A DNA stretch of 64,000 bases from Verrucomicrobiota bacterium (GTDB lineage: Bacteria; Verrucomicrobiota; Verrucomicrobiia; CAIQCK01): contig JACRJX010000041.1 in NCBI GenBank assembly GCA_016235595.1, forward strand, positions 310,001-374,000. Direction: 5' to 3'. Of this stretch, positions 48,970-56,743 are shown one piece after another (the stretch's first letter is position 1; every line of letters starts with the position of its first letter). The position numbers and the translations under genes are program-made. The notes below the pieces were generated by a model. It made no database searches. It was not told the DNA's origin and saw only the letters and a list, made by a program, of their open reading frames with translations.

Positions 48970-51183
48970 TCATTTCCTCTCGCTGCCACTCTCCGGCAAC
49001 AACTGCTTCAGGTTTTTCTCCAGATGAACCGCGAGCGGGCGCTTGCTGGTCAAATCCCAGAGCGTGGTGTTCATCTGGCGCAACGCGAACGTCGTCACCA
49101 GCCAGCCCTGCACCCAGCCGGTTTCGACGGACCACGCGCCCCATCCGGCGTCGGCGTTCGAGGCCCAGTAGTCCCAACGGCCGAAGTCGAACGCGCGAAA
49201 CCACGTGCCGTCCAGTTCAGGCCGCCGGTCACTGCGGGTCTGGATGCGGCAGAAGAACTCCGCAAGCCGGTCTTCAGCCTTGCGCCACTCGGCGTCGCCG
49301 GTGGCCGCGGCGGCCTCGTGCAAACCGATGAACCCGGAGTTGAGTGTGTAGAGCAGATCGCACACGGGATCGCCGTTGGCCTGAATCAACGGAGTCTCCG
49401 TGGTGCCATAAGACTCGTTGGAAGGCTTGGCCCGGAAATGCTCCTTCCCCGGCGCGCCCAACTCCTCGGCCACCGCACCGCAGGCAGCCTGACTCTTGAG
49501 GAAATCGCCAACGATGCGACGCAGCCACTCGCGGTGCTCCGGCGTGTTCTCGATGCGCACCAGCCATGCCAGCGGCAATATCAGTCGCGCCCGCTCTTGC
49601 TGCAGACCGTTCCACCATTTCAGTTTGTCCGGATATGCCTCCATCAAGAGTCGCAACCCCGTCCGGGTGCGCTCGAGCAACGGACGGTAGCCGGTTGCTT
49701 TGTAGGCGACGAGGTTGGCAGCCAGCAGTTGCGCCGTCGGATGGCACGACAGGTTCAGTCGCGGTTCATTGAAGAAGTGTTGCCAGCCTTTCTGCTCGAG
49801 CATCTTCGGAGATGGGGCCGATTCCCGCAGGCCATAGAGGCCGGTCGTGCGGAAGTTCGCCAATATCGCCTGCAACACGCGGTCGTCCCAACGGTCGTCG
49901 CCGAGCAGCGTGGCGGCAGCCATGATGGACATGCAAATTCGTGCGTTGATCGCACCGTAAAACGCCTGATGCTGATCGGTTGGCTCTGCCAGCGTCGGCG
50001 AGCAGCACCAGCCGATCAATCCAAACGCTGGATGCGCCGGATTGCGCCACGGAGCCGTCGCGTCGAATTTGAAGAGCACGAAGTCCGCAAGATTCCGTCC
50101 AATCTTGACGTGGTTCGCATCATTCAGGAGTTTGCCACCGAGAACAAATGCCGCGACTTCTTCACCCGTGCAATCAGTTCGGAGACACCATCGCACGGTT
50201 TGGCTGCCGTCGTAGTGAATCTTCGATTTGTAGCCTTCGAGAATGCCCGCGCTGCCGTCACCAGCCGGCAATTTGAATCGGTCGTCTGCTTTAGCGGCTG
50301 TCGCACGTTCCGGCGAGTACCTCTTGCCCTGAGCCTCAGGCCCCCAGTCTCTGCCACGCCACGAGGGGTGGATCAACATACGCGCCTTGATCACCCACTC
50401 GTTGCCCCGGCGAATCGCCTCGCGCTCGGCGTCGGCTGGCAGCGGCTCCTGGGCACCGTAACTCGGACGCACCACGGGCGTCCACTTCAGTTGCGGCAAG
50501 GCAAGGCCCGGTTGGACCCAACCGAGGATCATCCGCCAAACCGGTGCCCACGCATCGGTCGGCGCATAGCGTGCCGTGACGAACTGACTGAGTTTCGTCG
50601 TCGCCACCAGAGTCTTCGCGCCAGGATGCTCGAACAGGATCGGCCACACGTCCTTCGCTGGCAGTCCATAGACTGCTGTGTCGAACCCAGCCACCTTCGC
50701 GACAACCATGTGCGGATGCTCCGCCGCGACCGGCACGAAGTGGCAATCGTGGATGCCGAGGATGCGCATCGGTTTGAGTTCTGGCCCAAACGCGTCGGAG
50801 ACGATCACGCCGCGTTCCCATGTCGTGTCGCGCGGCTGGCCGACTTCGAGCTGGGGCAGCGTCGCGGGATATTCCACGTAGAGCCGCAGCTTCTTGCGCG
50901 CGGCTATCTCGAACACTTGCGGCGCGATCTGCTGTGTCCTGGCTGGGTAGCCATCCGCCAACAGCAATACGCCCGCGCCGTCCGGCGCTGCTTCGACCGC
51001 AGCCAGGGGCGTGTCATGACGCGGACACGTGAGGCCGTTGTCGGCCAATACCCGATACAGGTCATTGTCCGCCGCGCACGAGAACAACGGCATGGACTTC
51101 TCCAAAGCATTACCGGACACCCCGCTCATCCAAATGGCGGCAAGCAGTGCAAGAAATCGCGCTCTCGTGGTCATTGCAATCAT
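48970..51183 (-). CDS. Exported two-domain protein with alpha-helical barrel, function unknown
   Basis: The 737-residue frame starts at ATG 51183 or ATG 51174 and has a signal peptide (RARFLALLAAIWMSGVSG). The first 230 residues form an alpha/beta domain (GAGVLLLADGYPARTQQIAP, LRLYVEYPATLPQLE) that recalls ThuA/glutamine-amidotransferase-like folds. The rest is helix-rich: GNEWVIKARMLIHPSWRG, FKFDATAPWRNPAHPAFGLI, WQHFFNEPRLNLSCHPTAQL, WFRAFDFGRWDYWASNADAG and AWSVETGWVQGW, typical of (alpha/alpha)-barrels in glycan lyases and unsaturated-glycan hydrolases. No family name can be given with confidence. It is in a coupled run with neighbours 4 and 9 bases away. Confidence 0.55.
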   Translation of the reverse strand: MIAMTTRARFLALLAAIWMSGVSGNALEKSMPLFSCAADNDLYRVLADNGLTCPRHDTPLAAVEAAPDGAGVLLLADGYPARTQQIAPQVFEIAARKKLRLYVEYPATLPQLEVGQPRDTTWERGVIVSDAFGPELKPMRILGIHDCHFVPVAAEHPHMVVAKVAGFDTAVYGLPAKDVWPILFEHPGAKTLVATTKLSQFVTARYAPTDAWAPVWRMILGWVQPGLALPQLKWTPVVRPSYGAQEPLPADAEREAIRRGNEWVIKARMLIHPSWRGRDWGPEAQGKRYSPERATAAKADDRFKLPAGDGSAGILEGYKSKIHYDGSQTVRWCLRTDCTGEEVAAFVLGGKLLNDANHVKIGRNLADFVLFKFDATAPWRNPAHPAFGLIGWCCSPTLAEPTDQHQAFYGAINARICMSIMAAATLLGDDRWDDRVLQAILANFRTTGLYGLRESAPSPKMLEQKGWQHFFNEPRLNLSCHPTAQLLAANLVAYKATGYRPLLERTRTGLRLLMEAYPDKLKWWNGLQQERARLILPLAWLVRIENTPEHREWLRRIVGDFLKSQAACGAVAEELGAPGKEHFRAKPSNESYGTTETPLIQANGDPVCDLLYTLNSGFIGLHEAAAATGDAEWRKAEDRLAEFFCRIQTRSDRRPELDGTWFRAFDFGRWDYWASNADAGWGAWSVETGWVQGWLVTTFALRQMNTTLWDLTSKRPLAVHLEKNLKQLLPESGSERK

Positions 51184-51192
51184 CGCATCCCA

Positions 51193-53232
51193 CTACTCCA
51201 CCCACACCATCCGCATCCGCATCGGCTGGAGTGGAACCGTCAGTTTTCCGTCGGCGCAACTCAACGTCTCGCGACTCAAGGCGTCGGTCGCGGTCTTTGC
51301 CGCCACGCCGATGCGACGGAAATCCACCGTCACCTGCGCCGTCGCGGGTTGGTCGGCGGAAAGGTTCGAGACGACCAGCAGCGCGCGGCCACCCTTGCCT
51401 TTCACGCCGGGACGCGCATAGAGACTCACCTTCACCGACTCCGGCTGCGCCGTCGCCAGCGGTTTCGTTTCCCAATACGGATGCCACTCGGCCTTGCCGG
51501 CCCCAAAGCGGGTCATCGTGTTCCAGATGGGCGACATCTTCTCCAGCGAAGCGATGCCGCAGGGACGCACACGCACGTCGTGCAGCATCGAGAATGCGAG
51601 CGCGTGGTCGAACGTCCACTGCGGCGGCCGTTCGTAGGCCAGAAACTCGCACGGCACGCCGAAGTTGCGCCCCATGAACTCGGCTCGCAGCGCACCCAGC
51701 GGCAGGTTCTTGAGCGGGTCGCCCGACAACTCGCCACCGGCAAACTGTTCTCCGTCCCAATACGAGTCGGCGAACGCCAGCGTCGGCGTCGCGCAGCAGG
51801 TGCTTTGGTGGGCGTTGACGATGCCGCCACGCGAATGACACATGGCATAGAGTCGCTGCATGAACTGCCGCACGCCAAAGATCGGATAGGTCGGCCGCAG
51901 CGTGCCGTCGGCGGCGCGGTATCCGCAGCCGTGCCGCTCGTTGCAGCAAGCCCATGGCTCGACGGTGCCGTCGAGATAGACGCCGTCGAACCCGTAGCGC
52001 TTTTGTGCCTGCTCGATGCCGTCCGCCAGCCGGTTGCGCCAGATGCTGTTGTAGCAGACCTTGAAGTCGCGCTGCTCCGGATGGCGATACCAGCCGGGCG
52101 TGATGTCGCCCTTGGAGTTCTTCACCAGAATCTCGTCGTGCAATTCCGCCCACTCCGGGGCGAGCGGTGAGAACTCATAGCCGTGATAGACGAGCACTTT
52201 CATGCCGCGCCGATGGCACGCATCAACAATGCGTTTGAATTCGTTCCCGGGGAACGTCATCGGGTAGTTCTGGATGGGAGCCCAGTCTTCGTGGAATACG
52301 GCGGTCTTGGCGCCCAGCTTCGCGCCGCGGTCGAGCGTCGCGAGTGCATTGCGGTCGGGGAACGCGCGATGGCAGAGCCACCATTCTTTCGGCATGGGCA
52401 ATGTCGAGCCGACGCCGAGCTGCGGCACATGCCAGATACGCCACTCGTGGAAATCCTTCGGCCACGGTTTCACCGGTGTCGCTTGGAAACCGAACGTGAA
52501 CGTAATCGGCAACCGTACCGTCGAATCGAGCAACCGCATGCGCAGCACGATCTCACTGCCCTGCACGACGACCTCAATGGCGCGGTCGGCGGCCTGCGGT
52601 TGCCAGCCCTTGTCGGACTCGGCGAACCACCCCAGCCCACTGTCCTCGCGGCCAAGCCACACGAACGGCTTGAACGGCAATGTGAGGCCGGCTTCCGGCA
52701 ACTCGCCACTGTTCTTTGATTTGCCCCACTGGCCGGGGAAGTAGTGGAACAGGCTGGCGCGCTCGCGCTTGATCGGCACCTCCAGCCAGAGCTGTTCGAG
52801 CTTCGGCGTCATTTTGCGCTGCGGCAGCACAACGAGGTCCACGCGCATCAGGCCGTCGAACTCGATTCGCGTGGTCGTGTTGACGATGAGATCATCGCCC
52901 GCCTGCCAACCGGTGACGATGGCGTGCGATTTGTCAGCGCGGAATACGAAGTTGCCGCCGCGCTTCCATTCGATCGGCTTGCCGCTGACGCTGCCAACGA
53001 GGCGGATCGGCGAGGCCAGAATCTCGCTGCCCGCCGTAACAATGGAGTGCGGCAACGCGCGGGTGAGCTTGTGCGAGCGTCCCCAAACACCGACTTCGAC
53101 GCCGGACGCGTCGGTTTTCACCGTCACAGGCGTCCACGGCGGAATCAACTTGGGTGATTCGATTGCCTGCGCGCCCGTGAACGGCACACACAGCAGCACA
53201 GCGGCAAGCAACGTGAGCGAGTTGGTTTTCAT
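51193..53232 (-). CDS. Exported DUF6067-like TIM-barrel hydrolase
   Basis: The ATG at 53232 begins the signal peptide (MKTNSLTLLAAVLLCVPFTG), giving 679 residues. The first half is a beta-sandwich (RIEFDGLMRVDLVVLPQ, KPFVWLGREDSGLGWFAES). The barrel has LGAKTAVFHEDWAPIQNYP, GMKVLVYHGYEFSPLAPEW, and RYGFDGVYLDGTVEPWACC with Asp421 a candidate catalytic residue, followed by HQSTCCATPTLAFADSYWDG. A C-terminal beta domain ends it (RALLVVSNLSADQPATAQVT). This matches my memory of the DUF6067 group, which has no settled activity. It starts 14 bases after the epimerase gene. Confidence 0.6.
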   Translation of the reverse strand: MKTNSLTLLAAVLLCVPFTGAQAIESPKLIPPWTPVTVKTDASGVEVGVWGRSHKLTRALPHSIVTAGSEILASPIRLVGSVSGKPIEWKRGGNFVFRADKSHAIVTGWQAGDDLIVNTTTRIEFDGLMRVDLVVLPQRKMTPKLEQLWLEVPIKRERASLFHYFPGQWGKSKNSGELPEAGLTLPFKPFVWLGREDSGLGWFAESDKGWQPQAADRAIEVVVQGSEIVLRMRLLDSTVRLPITFTFGFQATPVKPWPKDFHEWRIWHVPQLGVGSTLPMPKEWWLCHRAFPDRNALATLDRGAKLGAKTAVFHEDWAPIQNYPMTFPGNEFKRIVDACHRRGMKVLVYHGYEFSPLAPEWAELHDEILVKNSKGDITPGWYRHPEQRDFKVCYNSIWRNRLADGIEQAQKRYGFDGVYLDGTVEPWACCNERHGCGYRAADGTLRPTYPIFGVRQFMQRLYAMCHSRGGIVNAHQSTCCATPTLAFADSYWDGEQFAGGELSGDPLKNLPLGALRAEFMGRNFGVPCEFLAYERPPQWTFDHALAFSMLHDVRVRPCGIASLEKMSPIWNTMTRFGAGKAEWHPYWETKPLATAQPESVKVSLYARPGVKGKGGRALLVVSNLSADQPATAQVTVDFRRIGVAAKTATDALSRETLSCADGKLTVPLQPMRMRMVWVE

Positions 53233-53246
53233 AACCTCAACCTTTC

Positions 53247-54383
53247 CTATTTCGGCAACATCTGTGCGCACATCATCAGGCACCGCGGCATATGGAAAAA
53301 CCCCTTGAACATCGTGCCCTTGCAGAACATGAACGGCGTGCCGTCCGGCAGGACGTGCGGATACCACTCCGGGAATTCCGGGTCGCGGAAATGCTTCCAC
53401 GCCCATGCGTCAATCTTCCGGAAGCAGTCCGCGAAGAACCCGTCGCCGGAAAGTTTCCACGCGTAGAGACACGCAATGAGCGCCTCGTTCTGGCCCCACC
53501 ACGTCTTGAGGTATTGCTTGCCGTCGAGCAGCGGCAGATCGCGCGCATCCTTGAAATAGAGAATCCCGCCGTGAACCGGGTCCCATGCGTATTGAAGGAT
53601 GGCGCGCGTCAATTCGAGGCAGCGCGCGATCATCGCACGGTCGTTCACGCTCTCGGCGTACTGCATGACAAACCACATTCCCTCCAGCGCGTGGCCGGGA
53701 TTCAGCAGCCGCCCGTTGCCGGAACTGAGGTCGGGTTTGCCGTCGGGCGGCATGCTCTCAAACATCATTTGGTGCTCACGGCTCCAGAAATGATTAAGCA
53801 CCGTCTCCGCCGCCTGGCGCAACACGCCGTCGTAGTCCTTCGTCCGCAACGCACGCTGCAGGGTGAACAGTACGTTGGTCAGAATCATGTAGTGCGCGAG
53901 CGCCATCGAACCGCTTTTCTCCGCCGCGGCAAATCCGGCGCGATAGCTCGCCGTCGCCTGCAACGCGATCTCGCGGCAACGCGGCTGCGGGTCGGCGCGA
54001 TACAACTCTGCCGCGCCGATGGCTGCGAACGAATCCGTGAAGACCGTGTAGCCGCCAAACTCGCGCAGCCCTGGCGACCCGTCGCGCTTCAACGAGAAAT
54101 AGCTATGCCCGTCGGGTCGAAACGAGTGCTGGCTCAGGAAGTCGAATCCGCGGCGCGCATGCTCCAGCCATTCCGGGCGCGAGTAAGGCGAATTGTAGAG
54201 CGCCGCGAACATGAAGACCGCCCGCCACTGCATCCACAGGTATTTCTCCGCTTCCAGCAACTCGCCTTTGCGTCCCACCACGCTGAAATAGCCGCCGTGT
54301 TCGCGGTCAATGCCATGCTTCGTCCAGAACGGCACGACACGTTCCAACAGCTCGCTCTCGTATCGAGTACGATAACCTTTCAT
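53247..54383 (-). CDS. AGE family epimerase/isomerase (N-acylglucosamine 2-epimerase-like)
   Basis: The 378-residue cytosolic protein is a complete (alpha/alpha)6 barrel of the AGE family: PFWTKHGIDREHGGYFSVV at the start, KYLWMQWRAVFMFAALYN, LLNPGHALEGMWFVMQYA with a catalytic His, KTWWGQNEALIACLYAWK with the second region, and KGTMFKGFFHMPRCLMMCAQ with the last His. Members interconvert GlcNAc/ManNAc, mannose/fructose or cellobiose/glucosyl-mannose. Given mannosidases and GH20 enzymes nearby, mannose or ManNAc/GlcNAc are the best candidates. No signal peptide, in contrast to its neighbours. Confidence 0.87.
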   Translation of the reverse strand: MKGYRTRYESELLERVVPFWTKHGIDREHGGYFSVVGRKGELLEAEKYLWMQWRAVFMFAALYNSPYSRPEWLEHARRGFDFLSQHSFRPDGHSYFSLKRDGSPGLREFGGYTVFTDSFAAIGAAELYRADPQPRCREIALQATASYRAGFAAAEKSGSMALAHYMILTNVLFTLQRALRTKDYDGVLRQAAETVLNHFWSREHQMMFESMPPDGKPDLSSGNGRLLNPGHALEGMWFVMQYAESVNDRAMIARCLELTRAILQYAWDPVHGGILYFKDARDLPLLDGKQYLKTWWGQNEALIACLYAWKLSGDGFFADCFRKIDAWAWKHFRDPEFPEWYPHVLPDGTPFMFCKGTMFKGFFHMPRCLMMCAQMLPK

Positions 54384-54438
54384 TTGTTTGATCCACTTCC
54401 GCCGGCAGCTCGAACATGTTCGAGCCAGCGGCTTCTTG

Positions 54439-56715
54439 TTACTTGGCGCAAAACTCGACCATACAGATGCCGCGCGGTTTCAATTCCAACCGCACGACCG
54501 GGTCGCGAGGATTGAACGATCCCATGCGATGCCGCCCGGTCTCGTCGGTGCGGTACAGTGCGCAGCCATCCTTCAGCCCATAGGCTTTCACGTTGATCGG
54601 CAGGCTCAGGCTGAGTTTCTCGTCACTGATGCTGGCCAAAGCGATGCCGATGTCGCCGTCGGGCGCGCGCCACGCGCCATCCAACGCCACAGGGTAAGTC
54701 CGCTTTGCGGGTTTCAGCGGCGTGTAGCTGCCCAGCTCGGCGACATCAATCTCCCGCGACGGCACATCGAGCGGCGGTGGGCGCAGCCATGTGCCGTGGA
54801 GAAGGTATTTGAGCGAGCGCATGCGCGTGCGAACCATCCGAGTCACGTAGTCCATTTCCTCGGCGCGCTCCTTCAGCAGCGATGGAAGGAAATTGGCCAT
54901 CATCGGCTGCATGCCCCATGCAAACGTCCGCGCGTGGTCCAGGTAAAACTGTTGGGAGAACTTGCGATCGAGCAGCGTCAGGCGGCCGGGCGGGGTTTTT
55001 TCCTGCGGCCATTTCTCGTCGTAGGGCGGATGCACCAGCCCGGCCATGCTGCCGAAGACGATCGTGCTCGAATGGTAAACGGCTTCGAAAAACGGAATCG
55101 GTTCCCAAGGCGGACGCGAGCCGATTCGGTCGGCGCTCACGCTCAGGGCGAGCGTCAGGTCAATGTTCCCGATCCACGGTTCACCGCAGTATTCGCCTCC
55201 CAACGCGACACGGCCGCACGCCGCGCTCCGGTCGCGAATCTCGGTCGTGAGCATCGCCAGCCCCTCCGACCAATACCGTCCCGGCCCCGGAATGTGGCCG
55301 TGGGCCGGATCATAGCAATTGGCCCAGACACCGACCTGATCCATGTAAACCCCGTCAGCTTTCAAGTCGCACAGAACCTTCTCGGCAAGACCGGCGTATT
55401 TGTCGCGCCAAAATTGCGTGCCGATGCACATCGGGGCGCACGGGGCCTTCATGTAGGTATTGTATGTCTCGGTGCGGACCTTGCCGTCGGCTCCTTTGAC
55501 GGCATAGGTCTCGGCGTTTTCGTGGGTCCAACTCTGCGTCATGGTTCCCCAAAGGCGTTGATTCATGTAGAGAAGCGCCCGCACGTCCTGTCGTCGCGCG
55601 GCGGCCAACGCGGCCTTGAACGCCTCGGCGCCTTCGCGGGGCGGCAGGTATTCGGGGAAGCCGGCGTCATACGGACAGTTGTGCCACCAATGCCACAAAA
55701 CACTCACCGGCGCCTGCAGATGCTTTCGCATGACCGTCGCCGGCTCCAACACCTGCTGTGACCTGCCGCGATTCCACAGCCACAGGCCAGTCTCCGCAAT
55801 CCACGCGGGCGTAAGTCCACGATGGAACCGGCCGCGTTCGGCGATGATCTTCGCTGACGGCGATTCGCGATAAAATTCCGCAGCAGCCGTCCAGTCGCCG
55901 CAGAACGCGCCCAACACCGCCGCGAATGGAAGCTGGAACCCGGTCATTCCCTCGGCCTGCTGTTCTGGCTCATGAATGATCTCGAAATGAAGCAGTCCCT
56001 TTCCATCGCCCCACATCGAGAAATCCTTCCGGTAACCCCGCGCGTCATCGCAGGCAGCGTAGAAACCGGGACCGTCCTGCTGATAGAAAGCCAGACACTG
56101 CACCGTCATGTCTGCTTGCGGAGAACGCCATGTGAGCCGCGCGCCTTTATTATCCCTGCCCTTCATCAGCGCGCGAGGAGCGCGCGCCAACATCCCCAAT
56201 TGCCGGGGCACGGCGAGAACTTCGTCGGGGCGCTGGCGCAGACTCGATACTCGCGGAAACCGGACCTGCTTCAGTCGGACGTTCTTCGGCTTCGTGATCG
56301 ACAATTCCCATCGGCTGAGCGGCGCGTCCTGCTGGCCGATCCGGACCAGGACTTCCACGCGCAACGGCTCCATCCCACCGGCCGCAACTTTGTCCCACAC
56401 CAACCGTAGTCCGGGTTGACCCTCTGTCAGCCGCTCAATCTTTGGCGACCCCGCGCGCTCAGCGGTCAACTCCTGCGATGTCTCATCATTGCCAACAGAG
56501 ATTTGCCACAACCCGAGCGGTGCATGACTGTCCGCGATCTGGTTGTAGCCTTCAGGCAGTTGGATCAACTCGCATAGCGAGCCAGTAGCCGAATCGAAGC
56601 CAACCTGCAGTTTACCATCCGCGACACGAATCAGTGCCGGGCTGGCACCTGACTCCGACGAAATCAACGCCGCCAGCAACACACCGAATACAGAGGACGC
56701 CAGTTTGAGTTTCAG
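54439..56715 (-). CDS. Exported DUF6259-like TIM-barrel hydrolase, probably starting with CTG
   Basis: No ATG begins this gene. The CTG at 56715 is preferred: AGGA at 56724-56727 lies 8 bases upstream and the reading gives a complete signal peptide (KLKLASSVFGVLLAALISSE); a GTG at 56682 would cut it short. The 758-residue product has a large N-terminal beta-sandwich, FCGDWTAAAEFYRESPSAK, then a barrel with PVSVLWHWWHNCPYDAGFPE, VRALLYMNQRLWGT and LKADGVYMDQVGVWANCYDP (Asp459 a candidate nucleophile). This matches my memory of DUF6259 proteins, related to endo-alpha-GalNAcase-like hydrolases. The activity is unknown. Confidence 0.6.
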   Translation of the reverse strand: MKLKLASSVFGVLLAALISSESGASPALIRVADGKLQVGFDSATGSLCELIQLPEGYNQIADSHAPLGLWQISVGNDETSQELTAERAGSPKIERLTEGQPGLRLVWDKVAAGGMEPLRVEVLVRIGQQDAPLSRWELSITKPKNVRLKQVRFPRVSSLRQRPDEVLAVPRQLGMLARAPRALMKGRDNKGARLTWRSPQADMTVQCLAFYQQDGPGFYAACDDARGYRKDFSMWGDGKGLLHFEIIHEPEQQAEGMTGFQLPFAAVLGAFCGDWTAAAEFYRESPSAKIIAERGRFHRGLTPAWIAETGLWLWNRGRSQQVLEPATVMRKHLQAPVSVLWHWWHNCPYDAGFPEYLPPREGAEAFKAALAAARRQDVRALLYMNQRLWGTMTQSWTHENAETYAVKGADGKVRTETYNTYMKAPCAPMCIGTQFWRDKYAGLAEKVLCDLKADGVYMDQVGVWANCYDPAHGHIPGPGRYWSEGLAMLTTEIRDRSAACGRVALGGEYCGEPWIGNIDLTLALSVSADRIGSRPPWEPIPFFEAVYHSSTIVFGSMAGLVHPPYDEKWPQEKTPPGRLTLLDRKFSQQFYLDHARTFAWGMQPMMANFLPSLLKERAEEMDYVTRMVRTRMRSLKYLLHGTWLRPPPLDVPSREIDVAELGSYTPLKPAKRTYPVALDGAWRAPDGDIGIALASISDEKLSLSLPINVKAYGLKDGCALYRTDETGRHRMGSFNPRDPVVRLELKPRGICMVEFCAK

Positions 56716-56727
56716 AGTTGGTTTCCT
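56713..56727 (-). promoter_or_regulatory. Ribosome binding site and probable CTG start codon of the DUF6259-like gene
   Basis: On the minus strand AGGA (56724-56727) is followed by 8 bases and CTG (56713-56715). No ATG or TTG is available in frame between the upstream stop and the GTG at 56682. The codons after CTG encode Lys-rich then hydrophobic residues as in a signal peptide. Confidence 0.4.
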
Positions 56728-56743
56728 GCGGTGATTTGGTTCT

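Noticed and set aside
48721..52170. 1149-codon open frame on the plus strand, and similar long plus-strand frames (15989-17959, 4999-6540, 8472-9788, 37130-39010)
   Set aside because: They lie exactly opposite genes with recognisable motifs, are rich in Arg, His and Leu without domain patterns, and result from codon bias in GC-rich DNA.
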